Assembly: GCA_014384285.1 (NCBI GenBank) | Contig: JACNGE010000006.1 | Span: 81,483-145,482, forward strand | DNA: 64,000 bases | From: Actinomycetota bacterium | Lineage (GTDB): Bacteria; Actinomycetota; Acidimicrobiia; Actinomarinales; Actinomarinaceae | Reading direction: 5' to 3' | Part shown: in pieces, positions 35,857-44,559 of the stretch | Layout: each line of letters starts with the position of its first letter | Numbering within the stretch: the stretch's first letter is position 1 | Translations under genes and position numbers: made by a program | Notes under the pieces: model-generated | Database searches by the model: none | What the model was told of the DNA's origin: nothing | Seen by the model: the letters and a program-made list of their open reading frames with translations, nothing else

Positions 35857-36102
35857 TTATGGCTCAATCATGATGCATTCGCCAGGACACTCTTCCGCTG
35901 ACTCAACTACTGCATCTTCTTGACCTTTTGGCACTACTGCTAATCCCTCTGCGCCACCAACATTTCCATTTTCTTCAGAAAAGATTTTGTCTCCCTCTTT
36001 AACATAAAAAAGCCCATCATCTAATCCAACGAAAACATCAGGTGCTATTTCTTCACAGAGTCCATCTCCTGTACATAAATCTTGATCAATCCATACTTTC
36101 AT
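35857..36102 (-). CDS. Single-cluster ferredoxin
   Basis: 81 residues, acidic. Cluster cysteines: Cys10 and Cys16 in CTGDGLC, followed by EEIAPDVF, and Cys72 in ECPGEC. The Cys-x5-Cys...Cys-Pro pattern with one missing Cys is that of [3Fe-4S] ferredoxins serving cytochromes P450 and similar oxygenases in Actinobacteria. Cys76 is an extra cysteine. A redox partner is not encoded nearby. In this lineage trmI next to ferredoxin, then pafBC, resembles the arrangement in larger actinobacterial genomes. Confidence 0.88.
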   Translation of the reverse strand: MKVWIDQDLCTGDGLCEEIAPDVFVGLDDGLFYVKEGDKIFSEENGNVGGAEGLAVVPKGQEDAVVESAEECPGECIMIEP

Positions 36103-36109
36103 ACATAGT

Positions 36110-36115
36110 ATTTTA
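36110..36115 (-). promoter_or_regulatory. -10 box, leaderless promoter of the ferredoxin gene
   Basis: On the minus strand TAAAAT ends 7 bases before the ATG at 36102. A TATAAT also occurs 10 bases further upstream and could be an alternative box. Confidence 0.45.
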
Positions 36116-36194
36116 CCCTATTATAGATTTACACAAATCATCGAATACAAAAATTATTTTAAATATTTTGTAAGATACTAATGAAACGAATTTT

Positions 36195-37028
36195 ATGAAA
36201 AATGTATTTAAAAGATGTTTAAAGATAATTGCTCTTTTTGACAATCTGCCTAACTCGAATATTGATAGTAATTATATAAAAGACAATATTCCTGAATATA
36301 GAGAACTCAGCGACGGTGCCTTCAAAAGATCATTCGAACGCGATAAGGTGTTGTTAAAAGAAGTTGGTTTTAGATTGGAATATGAAAATGATAAATGGAC
36401 CCTTCAAGAAGGTTATAAACTTGAAGGTAGGAATATTATTACTCAAATAAAGAATACTCCAAATTTTAATTTTGAATCATTTAGTAATACATATTCAGTT
36501 ATTAAAAAATACTTATCTCCTCACTTTGAGCTAAACCAAAATTTAAAAATTATACCAAGATTAAGTGTTGCCTCTAGAGAAAAAAGGAGGGTATCTTTTT
36601 TATATAATGAAAAACTCAGGAAAGTTTATCCACTTGGTTTAAGGTTCCACAACGGATCTTGGTATTTAGGTGCTGAAGATAACAAGATTGTTAAGACCTT
36701 TAAAATATCAAATATAAACGATTTAAAGGTAGGAACAAAAGACAACCTTCACAATAATGAGATTAAAAACTTTACCTTTACTTGGGAGGATAAAAGTGAA
36801 GAAATTTCTGTACAATTACGATCAAACAAAAATTTGCATAACATCCATAAAAATATTTTTATCTTTACAGATTCTAACCAAGTCATCCAAGATGACTTAA
36901 TAACTTTAAATTTGGTCACAAAAGATCACCACGGTTTTATAAAGTATTTATTGTTAGTTTCTCCAGAAATTACAAATATTTCTTCATCTAATAGAGAACT
37001 ATTATTACAGGTGATAAATGGATTATAA
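36195..37028 (+). CDS. pafB: WYL-domain transcriptional regulator PafB
   Basis: 277 residues. A winged-helix-like N-terminus (SDGAFKRSFERDKVLLKEVG) is followed by a WYL domain with the diagnostic GSWYLGA near residue 160. In mycobacteria PafB and PafC form an activator of LexA-independent DNA-damage genes. Identity rests on the domain plus the conserved pafB-pafC-tatA-tatC order. No pup or proteasome genes are in this window. It overlaps pafC by 11 bases. Confidence 0.88.
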   Translation: MKNVFKRCLKIIALFDNLPNSNIDSNYIKDNIPEYRELSDGAFKRSFERDKVLLKEVGFRLEYENDKWTLQEGYKLEGRNIITQIKNTPNFNFESFSNTYSVIKKYLSPHFELNQNLKIIPRLSVASREKRRVSFLYNEKLRKVYPLGLRFHNGSWYLGAEDNKIVKTFKISNINDLKVGTKDNLHNNEIKNFTFTWEDKSEEISVQLRSNKNLHNIHKNIFIFTDSNQVIQDDLITLNLVTKDHHGFIKYLLLVSPEITNISSSNRELLLQVINGL

Positions 37029-37836
37029 AGTTAGTCTAAGTACAATCGTTCATATACTTTCGTTAATAAGATTAAAGACAACTTATGAAGTTGAAGACCT
37101 ACTAAACAAACTCAATCTTAATTTTGAAAAACTGATATATTCACTAACTATTTTATCCGAAATATATTCAACAAATGGAGATAGTTTCCTAGATTTTAAT
37201 ATCAATTCAGAAACAAATTCTATAACTTTTGAATATGATAAATATCTACTCGAACTTGAAACCATTACAGATCTGGACTTGTTTAAAATGTACACTCTAC
37301 TTAGTAATCCAAAAATAAATATTGAGAAATTATTTGATGATAGTGACGAGGTGGTAAAGTTCTATAATGTATTAGGTCAATATTTTGAGTCAAATTATTC
37401 AATGCAAAATGATGATGCCGACTTAAGTAGTATATTTGAAACTGATGAAATTTATATTGAATACATCAAACTTGGCAATAGCCAACCAAGTACATATAAG
37501 ATTAAACCACTCTCTTTTGGTTCTGGCAATGATGGAGACACAGTAGAAGCATACGATTATGAAGACAATAGAATAAAGACTTTTTTGATAGATAGAATAA
37601 TCAACCTATCTGAAGAAAAACATCTTAAATCGTCATTTTCAAATATGGAAAATAGTGTAGAGGCAATCTTTACAGATTCTTTTTCAACACAACAAAAAAA
37701 ACAATTTAGATCTGAAAATATCGCAATAGAACATTTCATTAAGAATATTGACACAGAAAATATAATTTCTCCAAACTCAGTTAAAGTTGAAATAGAAAAG
37801 AGGAAAACAATATTGATAAATGAGTTAATGAAATGA
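37018..37836 (+). CDS. pafC: WYL-domain transcriptional regulator PafC
   Basis: 272 residues, second half of the PafBC pair. The WYL-like domain (KPLSFGSGNDGDTVEAYDYE, cited as KPLSFGSG and VEAYDYEDNRIKTF) is degenerate: the Trp-Tyr-Leu triad itself is lost. N-terminal HTH is weak. The pair suggests that a DNA-damage response is kept in this small genome next to uvrABC. It overlaps pafB by 11 bases and tatA by 4 (ATGA). Confidence 0.83.
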   Translation: MDYKVSLSTIVHILSLIRLKTTYEVEDLLNKLNLNFEKLIYSLTILSEIYSTNGDSFLDFNINSETNSITFEYDKYLLELETITDLDLFKMYTLLSNPKINIEKLFDDSDEVVKFYNVLGQYFESNYSMQNDDADLSSIFETDEIYIEYIKLGNSQPSTYKIKPLSFGSGNDGDTVEAYDYEDNRIKTFLIDRIINLSEEKHLKSSFSNMENSVEAIFTDSFSTQQKKQFRSENIAIEHFIKNIDTENIISPNSVKVEIEKRKTILINELMK

Positions 37837-38012
37837 GCTTGGTTGAGCTATTAGTTATTTTGTTAATTTCTCTTGGTATTTTTGATAAGAGTAAAATTAT
37901 ACAATATTATCAAAAAATAATAAATTTTCAAAAAGGCCAAAATCGCCAAATCATAGGGGATACTTCAATTAATGAAAACTGGATTTGGGTTGATAAAGAT
38001 GAGGAGGAGTGA
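37833..38012 (+). CDS. tatA: Divergent TatA-like protein (59 aa)
   Basis: ATG at 37833 overlaps the pafC stop in ATGA. The protein has one short membrane helix (LVELLVILLISLGIF), then a basic amphipathic helix (KSKIIQYYQKIINFQKG) and an acidic end (WVDKDEEE). This is the TatA design, and the place between pafC and tatC is where tatA stands in Actinobacteria. The nearly invariant Phe-Gly hinge of TatA reads Phe-Asp here. A strong GAGGAGGAG in its last codons is the ribosome-binding site of tatC. Confidence 0.65.
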   Translation: MSLVELLVILLISLGIFDKSKIIQYYQKIINFQKGQNRQIIGDTSINENWIWVDKDEEE

Positions 38013-38016
38013 ATAG

Positions 38017-38718
38017 ATGAAAAAACCATTTATAGACCACCTTAAAGAACTTAATTTTAGATTTCTAATTTCAATCATTCTCATCGCAGTTGTTTCTATT
38101 GTTGTTTATGTTCGCTATTCTTTTTTTGTAGACCTACTCCTAGATCCATTGATAAAAGCAGGATATGATCAGTCAAATATTTTTGCTTTAACTATCTATG
38201 AAGGTTTTCAGGTCAAGCTTCAGAATACATTTTGGATAGCAATTATCATATGTTTCCCTTTGGTCTCACTAATAATTGCTCTTTTTATAAAGCCTGCATT
38301 AGAGATTGGGAATACAGCCTTTTTACTCTACTTCTTATTTTTCACAGTTTTATTTTATCTTGGAATAGGATCTTCACTTAGCATTGCTCATGTTGGTATT
38401 GAGTTTCTTCTTTCCTTCAATGAGAATGAAATAATATTACGATCTCAAAATTACTTCCAATTCATAACTAGAGTATCGTTATTATTTGGTATATCTTTCC
38501 AGTTTCCTTTAGTTATTTTATTTTTACTTAATAAAAAAATTATTGATGTTGAAAGTCTTACAAAAAAAAGACCAGAGATGTTTATAGTGATTCTTATCTT
38601 CTCTGCAATTATCACACCTACAGGAGACCCTGTTTCCCTTTTTGTATTCACCATCCCAATGTATCTACTGATAGAAGTAATGATATTTGTTCACAAAAAA
38701 AGTAAACGTGGAATTTAA
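38017..38718 (+). CDS. tatC: Twin-arginine translocase subunit TatC
   Basis: Receptor subunit of the Tat export pathway. 233 residues with six helices. Seen: the N-terminal HLKELNFR stretch matching HLxELRxR and the periplasmic and loop patterns FKPALEI-like (IKPALEIGNTAF), and FQFPLVILFLLNKK. The start is 4 bases after tatA and preceded by GAGGAGGAG. The helicase gene starts within its last codons. Confidence 0.93.
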   Translation: MKKPFIDHLKELNFRFLISIILIAVVSIVVYVRYSFFVDLLLDPLIKAGYDQSNIFALTIYEGFQVKLQNTFWIAIIICFPLVSLIIALFIKPALEIGNTAFLLYFLFFTVLFYLGIGSSLSIAHVGIEFLLSFNENEIILRSQNYFQFITRVSLLFGISFQFPLVILFLLNKKIIDVESLTKKRPEMFIVILIFSAIITPTGDPVSLFVFTIPMYLLIEVMIFVHKKSKRGI

Positions 38719-40579
38719 TCCAGATCAATTTCAAATTGATGCAGTTGAATCTATAAATAAAAATTTCAATGTCTTAGTAGTAGCTCCTACTGGATCTGGT
38801 AAAACATTTATTGCCGAAAGAGCCATAGAAAAATATACAAATCAAAATCAAAATGTTATTTACACAACTCCAATTAAGGCATTGTCTAATCAGAAATATA
38901 ATGATTTTTTAAATATAGGTATTAATACGGGATTACTAACAGGTGATAGAACCATAAATCCTGACTCAGAGTTGATAGTCGCAACTACAGAAATACTTCG
39001 AAATATGATTTATTCAAACGATAAAAGGTTAAAAAAAATTGGATTAATAGTACTTGATGAAGTTCATTATTTGTCTGATACTGAACGAGGCACTACTTGG
39101 GAGGAAATCATTATTCATGCTCCAAAAAATATTAAATTCCTTTTTCTTTCTGCAACTATAAGAAATAAAGATGAATTTCACAATTGGATAGTTTCTTTGC
39201 GTGGAAAAACATCACTAATCAAATCTGAGATAAGACCAGTTCCACTTGAGATTTCTTTAGTGGGAGTAAATCCATACAACGATCAGTTGAAAATAATTAA
39301 GTCTTCTAAAGATAAACGAAATAACAAAATCTTTAAATTTGAAAAACAATATAAAAAATTTAAACGTCCACATCTAGGCTTTCAGTTAGATTACTTAAAT
39401 GATAAGACGTTAACCCCCTCTATTTTCTTTTATTTTTCAAGGGATAGAGTTGAAACTAAAGCTAGGCAGGCTGCAACAAATAGGAATAAAACAAAAAAAT
39501 CTAAAGAACTTAGAGCCATATTTAATAACGTTTTCGACTCCCTTGATTCAAATCAGTATGAACTCCTTAACCTTGATGAACTACTGTGGATGTGGGTTAG
39601 AGGAGTTGGATATCATCATGCTGGACTTGCACCAATAGTGAAAGAATTTGTTGAACATTTATTTTTAAATAGATACATTGATTACCTTTTTGCTACAGAG
39701 ACTCTTTCACTTGGTTTGAACCTACCTGCAAAATCTATAGTTATTGATAGACTATACAAATTCGACGGGATAAAAACCCGTTTAATAAATCAATCTGAGT
39801 TTCTTCAGCTAACAGGTAGAGCTGGTAGACGAGGTATAGACACTAAAGGATTTGCTTTTGTAAATTACGATAGAAACATTGAAAACTTTTGGTACAATAA
39901 TCTTTTCACTCTTAAGTCGAGTACATTAAAATCTGCTTATTCTATTTCATATTCCTCAATTCTCAACATGTTAAACAAATATTCATTAGTTGAAGCTATA
40001 GAGTTACTCGAAAAAAGCTTTTTTGCTTATCAAAACAATTTTAATGTTTCCGGATTACAGAAAACGTTCAAATCTAAACTTGAGGTTTTAGAGAATCTAG
40101 GCTTTAAGGATAGAAACAAAAAATCAAATGTTTTAATAGATACCTACCGAGATGAATTAATTGTTGGAATAGAGCTGTTGGAAACTGATTTTGCTAAAGA
40201 CATGAATTTTTATTTAATGTTTGTCTGCACAGGTTTGTCCTCTACACGTCACGATCTTTCCTTGAATGAAATATATTTAGACACCTATATAAAATTTCAA
40301 ATCATGGAGGAAAGAATAAATAAAATTGAATCTTTTGCTGGTGTTAAAAGAACAACCTCTATAGATATTGGCTGGTTTAGTATATTTAATGAATATCTTC
40401 ATTCAGAAGATATTGAATCTGTATTAATAAAGTTTAACATTAGTATTGGTGATTTTATTAGAGCAGGCAAGGAAGCCTCTGAACTTTCAGCTAAACTTTT
40501 TAATATCTATGGAATTGATGAATTCAAAATGATAAGTAATCTATTTAATGACGAATTAATACAGAAAACAATGCGATGA
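38708..40579 (+). CDS. Mtr4/Ski2-like DExH RNA helicase
   Basis: 623 residues from the GTG at 38708 (TTG at 38687 possible). Superfamily 2 helicase: N-terminal DQFQIDAVESI Q-motif, motif I APTGSGKTF, motif II LDEVH, motif III SATIRN, motif VI QLTGRAGRRGID. The Ski2-like C-terminal domain is shorter than the 900-residue actinobacterial homologues. The gene follows tatC in most Actinobacteria. A role in RNA processing or degradation is inferred by family. Confidence 0.92.
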   Translation: MEFNPDQFQIDAVESINKNFNVLVVAPTGSGKTFIAERAIEKYTNQNQNVIYTTPIKALSNQKYNDFLNIGINTGLLTGDRTINPDSELIVATTEILRNMIYSNDKRLKKIGLIVLDEVHYLSDTERGTTWEEIIIHAPKNIKFLFLSATIRNKDEFHNWIVSLRGKTSLIKSEIRPVPLEISLVGVNPYNDQLKIIKSSKDKRNNKIFKFEKQYKKFKRPHLGFQLDYLNDKTLTPSIFFYFSRDRVETKARQAATNRNKTKKSKELRAIFNNVFDSLDSNQYELLNLDELLWMWVRGVGYHHAGLAPIVKEFVEHLFLNRYIDYLFATETLSLGLNLPAKSIVIDRLYKFDGIKTRLINQSEFLQLTGRAGRRGIDTKGFAFVNYDRNIENFWYNNLFTLKSSTLKSAYSISYSSILNMLNKYSLVEAIELLEKSFFAYQNNFNVSGLQKTFKSKLEVLENLGFKDRNKKSNVLIDTYRDELIVGIELLETDFAKDMNFYLMFVCTGLSSTRHDLSLNEIYLDTYIKFQIMEERINKIESFAGVKRTTSIDIGWFSIFNEYLHSEDIESVLIKFNISIGDFIRAGKEASELSAKLFNIYGIDEFKMISNLFNDELIQKTMR

Positions 40580-41451
40580 AGGAATTTATTGTTTTTTATA
40601 ACGTAAATTCTAGAGGCAGAAATCTTACACAAGACTACATAGAGTCTCTTTTTAGAAAGCATGAATTAAGTTGTAAAATATTTATGACTAAGAGCATTAG
40701 TGAACTTGGAGAAATAATAGACCAGTTCACCGATACTAAAAAATATATCTATTGTGCTATTGGTGGTGACGGTACTATTAGTTCTCTTATAGACTCTCTT
40801 TTAAACAAAGGATTAGTACAGCCTATAGTTGCATGCTTACCATCCGGAAGTGGTTCTGACTTTTTAAGAACATTTGCAATTCCTCAAAACATAGAAAAAG
40901 CAATGGAACATTTAAAAGGGGATTCTGTTTATTTAATTGACACTGCTCTAGTTTCTTCTGAATTTCGTTCAAAGCATTTTATAAATGTATTAAATTTTGG
41001 ATTTTTAGCAGATACTGTTGAATTAAGCGAAAAGCTACCCAAACTCTTCAGAAGATTTAGATACCCCATTAGTTTTTGGGTAAAATTGCTACCTGCAAAA
41101 TCATCCCAAATGAATCTTCAGACACACAACTATGAGTTTTCATCACATGCGTTTGTTGTTTCAATCTGCAACGGACAATTTTTTGGCGGGGGGTGGAACA
41201 TTTCACCAAAGTCGAGTTTACAGGACGGTTTATTAAATATACAAATATTTAAAGTAACAAAACGAAAAGCTATGAAACTTTTTTTTCAAGCAAAAAAGGG
41301 TTTACATTTGACTGATCCAGATGTTTTATTGAAGCGAAGTGGAAATATAAAACTTTTAACTACCCAGTCAATTGAAATTGATGGTGATTATTTCGACAAA
41401 GGCCCAGCTGAGATATTTGTCAAAAAGCACTCCATACAGCTTAAAATTTAG
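40576..41451 (+). CDS. Diacylglycerol kinase-type lipid kinase
   Basis: 291 residues. Seen: the ATP-site GGDGTISSLID, LPSGSGSDFLRTF and a C-terminal IEIDGDYFDKGPAEI stretch, as in the YegS/DgkB group, which phosphorylates diacylglycerol or related lipids. It overlaps the helicase stop by 4 bases (ATGA), the usual actinobacterial helicase-kinase pair. Confidence 0.9.
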   Translation: MKEFIVFYNVNSRGRNLTQDYIESLFRKHELSCKIFMTKSISELGEIIDQFTDTKKYIYCAIGGDGTISSLIDSLLNKGLVQPIVACLPSGSGSDFLRTFAIPQNIEKAMEHLKGDSVYLIDTALVSSEFRSKHFINVLNFGFLADTVELSEKLPKLFRRFRYPISFWVKLLPAKSSQMNLQTHNYEFSSHAFVVSICNGQFFGGGWNISPKSSLQDGLLNIQIFKVTKRKAMKLFFQAKKGLHLTDPDVLLKRSGNIKLLTTQSIEIDGDYFDKGPAEIFVKKHSIQLKI

Positions 41452-41471
41452 TATTATTTTTAGAGCACTTT

Positions 41472-41477
41472 AAGGAG
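41472..41477 (+). promoter_or_regulatory. Ribosome-binding site of the DUF4193 gene
   Basis: AAGGAG lies 4 bases before the ATG at 41482. It is a full Shine-Dalgarno match and contrasts with the many leaderless starts. Confidence 0.6.
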
Positions 41478-41481
41478 ACAA

Positions 41482-41844
41482 ATGTCAGAAAAAGATGTAG
41501 AAGATATTAAAGAACCTAATTTAGAAGATCTTGAAGAAGAAGATCTTGAGGAATCCGATACCCCCTCAGATGAAGAAGAAGAAAAAGAAGAGGTAGAAAC
41601 AGAATCTTTAGAAGCTCGCGTTGAAAGTGAGAAAAAAACTGTTGAAGACCCTGACGATGCCGAAGGTTCTTTTATGAGTGTTGATGCTGCCGAAAAGAGA
41701 AATGTCAAAAAATCTGATTTAAAACTTGATGAAGCTGCAGCAGATAAAGAAGAAGATGAGTTTACTTGTTCTGTCTGTTTTCTTGTTTTGAAAAATACTC
41801 AACTAGCTAAACCTAGATCAAAAGTGTGCACCGATTGTGCATGA
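41482..41844 (+). CDS. DUF4193 zinc-finger protein
   Basis: 120 residues. A long acidic region of Glu and Asp fills the first 85 residues; the C-terminus carries EFTCSVCFLVLKNTQLAKP and CTDCA, the hallmark of DUF4193, with four zinc cysteines. The family is nearly restricted to Actinobacteria and its role is unknown; charge and zinc finger suggest contact with a basic surface such as the ribosome or a nucleic-acid protein. It overlaps the GNAT gene by 8 bases. A good ribosome-binding site suggests high expression. Confidence 0.88.
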   Translation: MSEKDVEDIKEPNLEDLEEEDLEESDTPSDEEEEKEEVETESLEARVESEKKTVEDPDDAEGSFMSVDAAEKRNVKKSDLKLDEAAADKEEDEFTCSVCFLVLKNTQLAKPRSKVCTDCA

Positions 41845-42280
41845 ATTTGAAAATTTTAACTATAAATTTTCTATAACAACTACGGATACCGCACCAGCGG
41901 AATTACGTTCGTCTTTTATTGAAGAGATGAATCAAATAGACAACATAATGATAAACCATTATCTATCTCTGGAATTTATAAAAAAAATCTATTTTGTTCT
42001 AACTCAAGAAGATGTAAATATTGGTTATGGGTGTGGTGTTATAGAAAATGGTTTTCTTACTATTTATGAACTCTTTGTTCTTCCTGAATATAGAGAGTTA
42101 GGATTTGGCACTAAGATTTTCAATGAAATACGTACTTTCACACATACTAGCAATCTTAAAATACGATCTATTACACTACCTAGTGACAGAACAGGTAAAA
42201 ACTTTTATGAGAGCAATCTAATCACAGCTCGTGCCTTAGTTATGGAGGAAAAACGTGAAAACTCTCGCTACAGACCTTGA
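41837..42280 (+). CDS. GNAT-family acetyltransferase
   Basis: 147 residues starting with GTG at 41837. The acetyl-CoA-binding motif A is clear: LFVLPEYRELGFGTKIFNE, matching the V-x-P-x-x-R-x-x-G-x-G pattern. Substrate unknown. It overlaps the DUF4193 gene by 8 bases and the HAD gene by 26, so the three are probably translated together. Confidence 0.87.
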   Translation: MHEFENFNYKFSITTTDTAPAELRSSFIEEMNQIDNIMINHYLSLEFIKKIYFVLTQEDVNIGYGCGVIENGFLTIYELFVLPEYRELGFGTKIFNEIRTFTHTSNLKIRSITLPSDRTGKNFYESNLITARALVMEEKRENSRYRP

Positions 42281-43004
42281 TGGCACTCTTTATTTAGACA
42301 ATATATTGATTCCCGGTGTAAAGGAGTCATATCAATTGCTTTTAGCAAATAATTACTATATTTATCACGCAACGAACAACAGTTCCCAATCAAGACAAAT
42401 AATAGCTTCTAAACTTGAGAGGTTATTACAGGTTGACATAGACCTATCATCTGTAATCACACCGTTGGTTGTCTTAGAAGATTACCTAAAAGGTAAAAAT
42501 TATTCTGTCTATGTATTTGGCTCAGACGAAATCAAACAATACATTAGTAACATTTCAAACCTTGTCACAAATCTTGAAACAGCTGATTTAGTAATTTTGG
42601 GCAGAGTTGATTTCCCAAATGAAGATGAACTTGATGAGATTGCAAAAGGGATTAATTCTGGAATAGCTGCTGCAACTCTGAATAAAGACTTAACGTATCC
42701 CGTTAGCCCAACTGAGTTTAAACCAGGAAATGGACAAATAGCTAGATACATAGAATCAGCAACAAGGAAAACTCTAGACTCTTTTGGAAAAGATGGAATG
42801 CTATTTTCTGATTATTTTATAAATAAAGGTATCCAAATTGACTACATGATAGGAGACAGGGTAGATACAGATATTGTCTTTGCTAAAAATATAAATACAA
42901 CATCAATCTTAGTTAATTCAAGTATAGAAAACCACATGCCGATTTCTCTTGCAGATGAAGTTTTTGATACCTTCAATGAGTTCGTCTCATCTATTGTTAA
43001 GTAG
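42255..43004 (+). CDS. HAD-superfamily IIA phosphatase (NagD-like)
   Basis: 249 residues. Seen: motif I DLDGTLYLD, motif II ATNNSSQS, motif III Lys region and motif IV MIGDRVDTDI, with a IIA-type cap between. NagD-like enzymes remove phosphate from nucleotides or phosphoglycolate. The GTG start at 42255 is set by GGAGG at 42244-42248, inside the GNAT gene. The 3' end overlaps the convergent rhomboid gene by 18 bases. Confidence 0.9.
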   Translation: MKTLATDLDGTLYLDNILIPGVKESYQLLLANNYYIYHATNNSSQSRQIIASKLERLLQVDIDLSSVITPLVVLEDYLKGKNYSVYVFGSDEIKQYISNISNLVTNLETADLVILGRVDFPNEDELDEIAKGINSGIAAATLNKDLTYPVSPTEFKPGNGQIARYIESATRKTLDSFGKDGMLFSDYFINKGIQIDYMIGDRVDTDIVFAKNINTTSILVNSSIENHMPISLADEVFDTFNEFVSSIVK

Positions 43005-43682
43005 TTTCATACTCAGGTAACCAATAACAAAACCACCCAAATGAGCTTCCCAAGAAATGTTGTTATTTTGCAAAGCGATAAAGACTTGTGAAATAAACCA
43101 AAAAATCATAAAGTACTTAGCTTTTAATGTTGTTGGAAAGATTATTCCAAATGGAACTAAGACAAGTAATTTTGCATTTGGAAATCTATAAAGATAAGCA
43201 CCCATTAATGCTGATACGACTCCAGAAGCTCCGACTACAGGATTTAAGTCAGAGTAATTCAAAAAAATATGCACACCAATGCTTCCAATTGAAACAATTA
43301 TTAAAAAGAGGATAAATTTAAAAATACCTAACTTGTCTTCAATATTGTTACCGAAAATCCAAAAACTCCATAAATTACCTACTAGATGCAATAAATTAGC
43401 ATGAAGAAAATTTGCGGTCAATAAACTAGCAAATATGTTTTTATCTTCAAATATGACAGTATCAACTAATGCCATACAGTTATTTGAATAGAATTGATTG
43501 GCACTTATAGGCCTTCCTATTTGAATTTCACATGGAATTGCTGAGAATTCATAAAAAAAATTAAAAAGCTCGGCAGCATCTTTTGGTTGTATCAGTAAAT
43601 AAACAATTATCGTTGCAAAGATGAAAAGCCTTGTCACATAGGGAATGTTCTTGGCTGGATTAATATCTGATATAGGTATCAC
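42987..43682 (-). CDS. Rhomboid-family intramembrane serine protease
   Basis: 231 residues with six to seven helices. Catalytic dyad Ser153 in GASGVVSALMG and His213 in EAHLGGFVIGY; the HLVGNLWSFWIFG stretch matches the H-x-x-x-N-M family motif. A probable active protease; substrate unknown. Start is GTG at 43682, divergent from nadK across 36 bases. Confidence 0.92.
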   Translation of the reverse strand: MIPISDINPAKNIPYVTRLFIFATIIVYLLIQPKDAAELFNFFYEFSAIPCEIQIGRPISANQFYSNNCMALVDTVIFEDKNIFASLLTANFLHANLLHLVGNLWSFWIFGNNIEDKLGIFKFILFLIIVSIGSIGVHIFLNYSDLNPVVGASGVVSALMGAYLYRFPNAKLLVLVPFGIIFPTTLKAKYFMIFWFISQVFIALQNNNISWEAHLGGFVIGYLSMKLLNNR

Positions 43683-43704
43683 TTTGTACTCACTCCAAGT
43701 AGCG

Positions 43705-43710
43705 TATAAT
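43705..43710 (+). promoter_or_regulatory. -10 box of nadK promoter
   Basis: TATAAT ends 8 bases before the nadK GTG at 43719. A TTGTAC 15 bases upstream could be the -35. The mRNA would have a 5' leader of zero or one base. Confidence 0.45.
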
Positions 43711-43718
43711 ATATCCTA

Positions 43719-44522
43719 GTGAAGAATATATTAATTATTTCATCAAAGAAATATACTAAATTAAAAACCTATACAGATTTAATTAACCTAATTAAATCTA
43801 AAGGACTTCCTTTTGAAACATCTCATGTTGAAGATAAAAACCATATTTATGAAGATTATATTAATGAAGATACACTAGTTGCTAGTTTCGGTGGAGATGG
43901 CACAGCGCTAAAAGCAATGAAGATAGCATGGAACAACAATTTAATATTTATGCCATTAGGAACAGGTAGGGTAGGCTACCTAGTAAATAAATCTGAAGAA
44001 ATTGATGATGTACTTAGCTCATGGATTAAAGATAAAAATACAATTGTTAGCCGATCAGCTGTAATTCAAGATTCAAATATAGAGTTACCTGCATTCAACG
44101 AAGTAGTTGTTATTAAAAATTCACCAACTCGAATTTTAGATATGGTATTCAGAACTTATAATCAAACTGTCAAACTTAGAGCCGATGGAATAATTATTTC
44201 AACATCATTAGGGTCAACAGCTTACAATTATTCAGCTGGAGGCCCGATTGTCCAAAACAGTCTTGAATCTATAATCGTTACACCAATATCACCATTTTCT
44301 AAATTTCCAAGATCAATAGTTTTGCATAAAGAATCAGATATAGAAATAGAAATTAAAAAAAAACAAAACTACGCAATTCAATTTGACGGAGTAGTTGAAT
44401 CAGAAGAGCAAATCGATAATGATAAAATTTTTAAATATTCTTTATCCGATAAAACATTAAATATAATCGGAACCGAGAATTCACCAAGACTCGACCTTTT
44501 TTTAAATCAAATCCTTAGATAA
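43719..44522 (+). CDS. nadK: NAD kinase
   Basis: Phosphorylates NAD to NADP. 267 residues. Seen: FGGDGTALKAM (58-61 GGDG catalytic motif) and SLGSTAYNYSAGGP. Start is GTG. It is the probable single NADP source. It is followed after 37 bases by pyrG, which has its own -10 box. Confidence 0.95.
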   Translation: MKNILIISSKKYTKLKTYTDLINLIKSKGLPFETSHVEDKNHIYEDYINEDTLVASFGGDGTALKAMKIAWNNNLIFMPLGTGRVGYLVNKSEEIDDVLSSWIKDKNTIVSRSAVIQDSNIELPAFNEVVVIKNSPTRILDMVFRTYNQTVKLRADGIIISTSLGSTAYNYSAGGPIVQNSLESIIVTPISPFSKFPRSIVLHKESDIEIEIKKKQNYAIQFDGVVESEEQIDNDKIFKYSLSDKTLNIIGTENSPRLDLFLNQILR

Positions 44523-44547
44523 TCCTTTTAATAAGAATTTATCATGG

Positions 44548-44553
44548 TAAAAT
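44548..44553 (+). promoter_or_regulatory. -10 box, leaderless promoter of pyrG
   Basis: TAAAAT ends 6 bases before the pyrG GTG at 44560. No Shine-Dalgarno match is present upstream. Confidence 0.5.
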
Positions 44554-44559
44554 TTCTGA

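Noticed and set aside
36166..36194. Leaderless promoter for pafB
   Set aside because: TAAGAT and TACTAA lie too far from the ATG; no box is at 6-7 bases.
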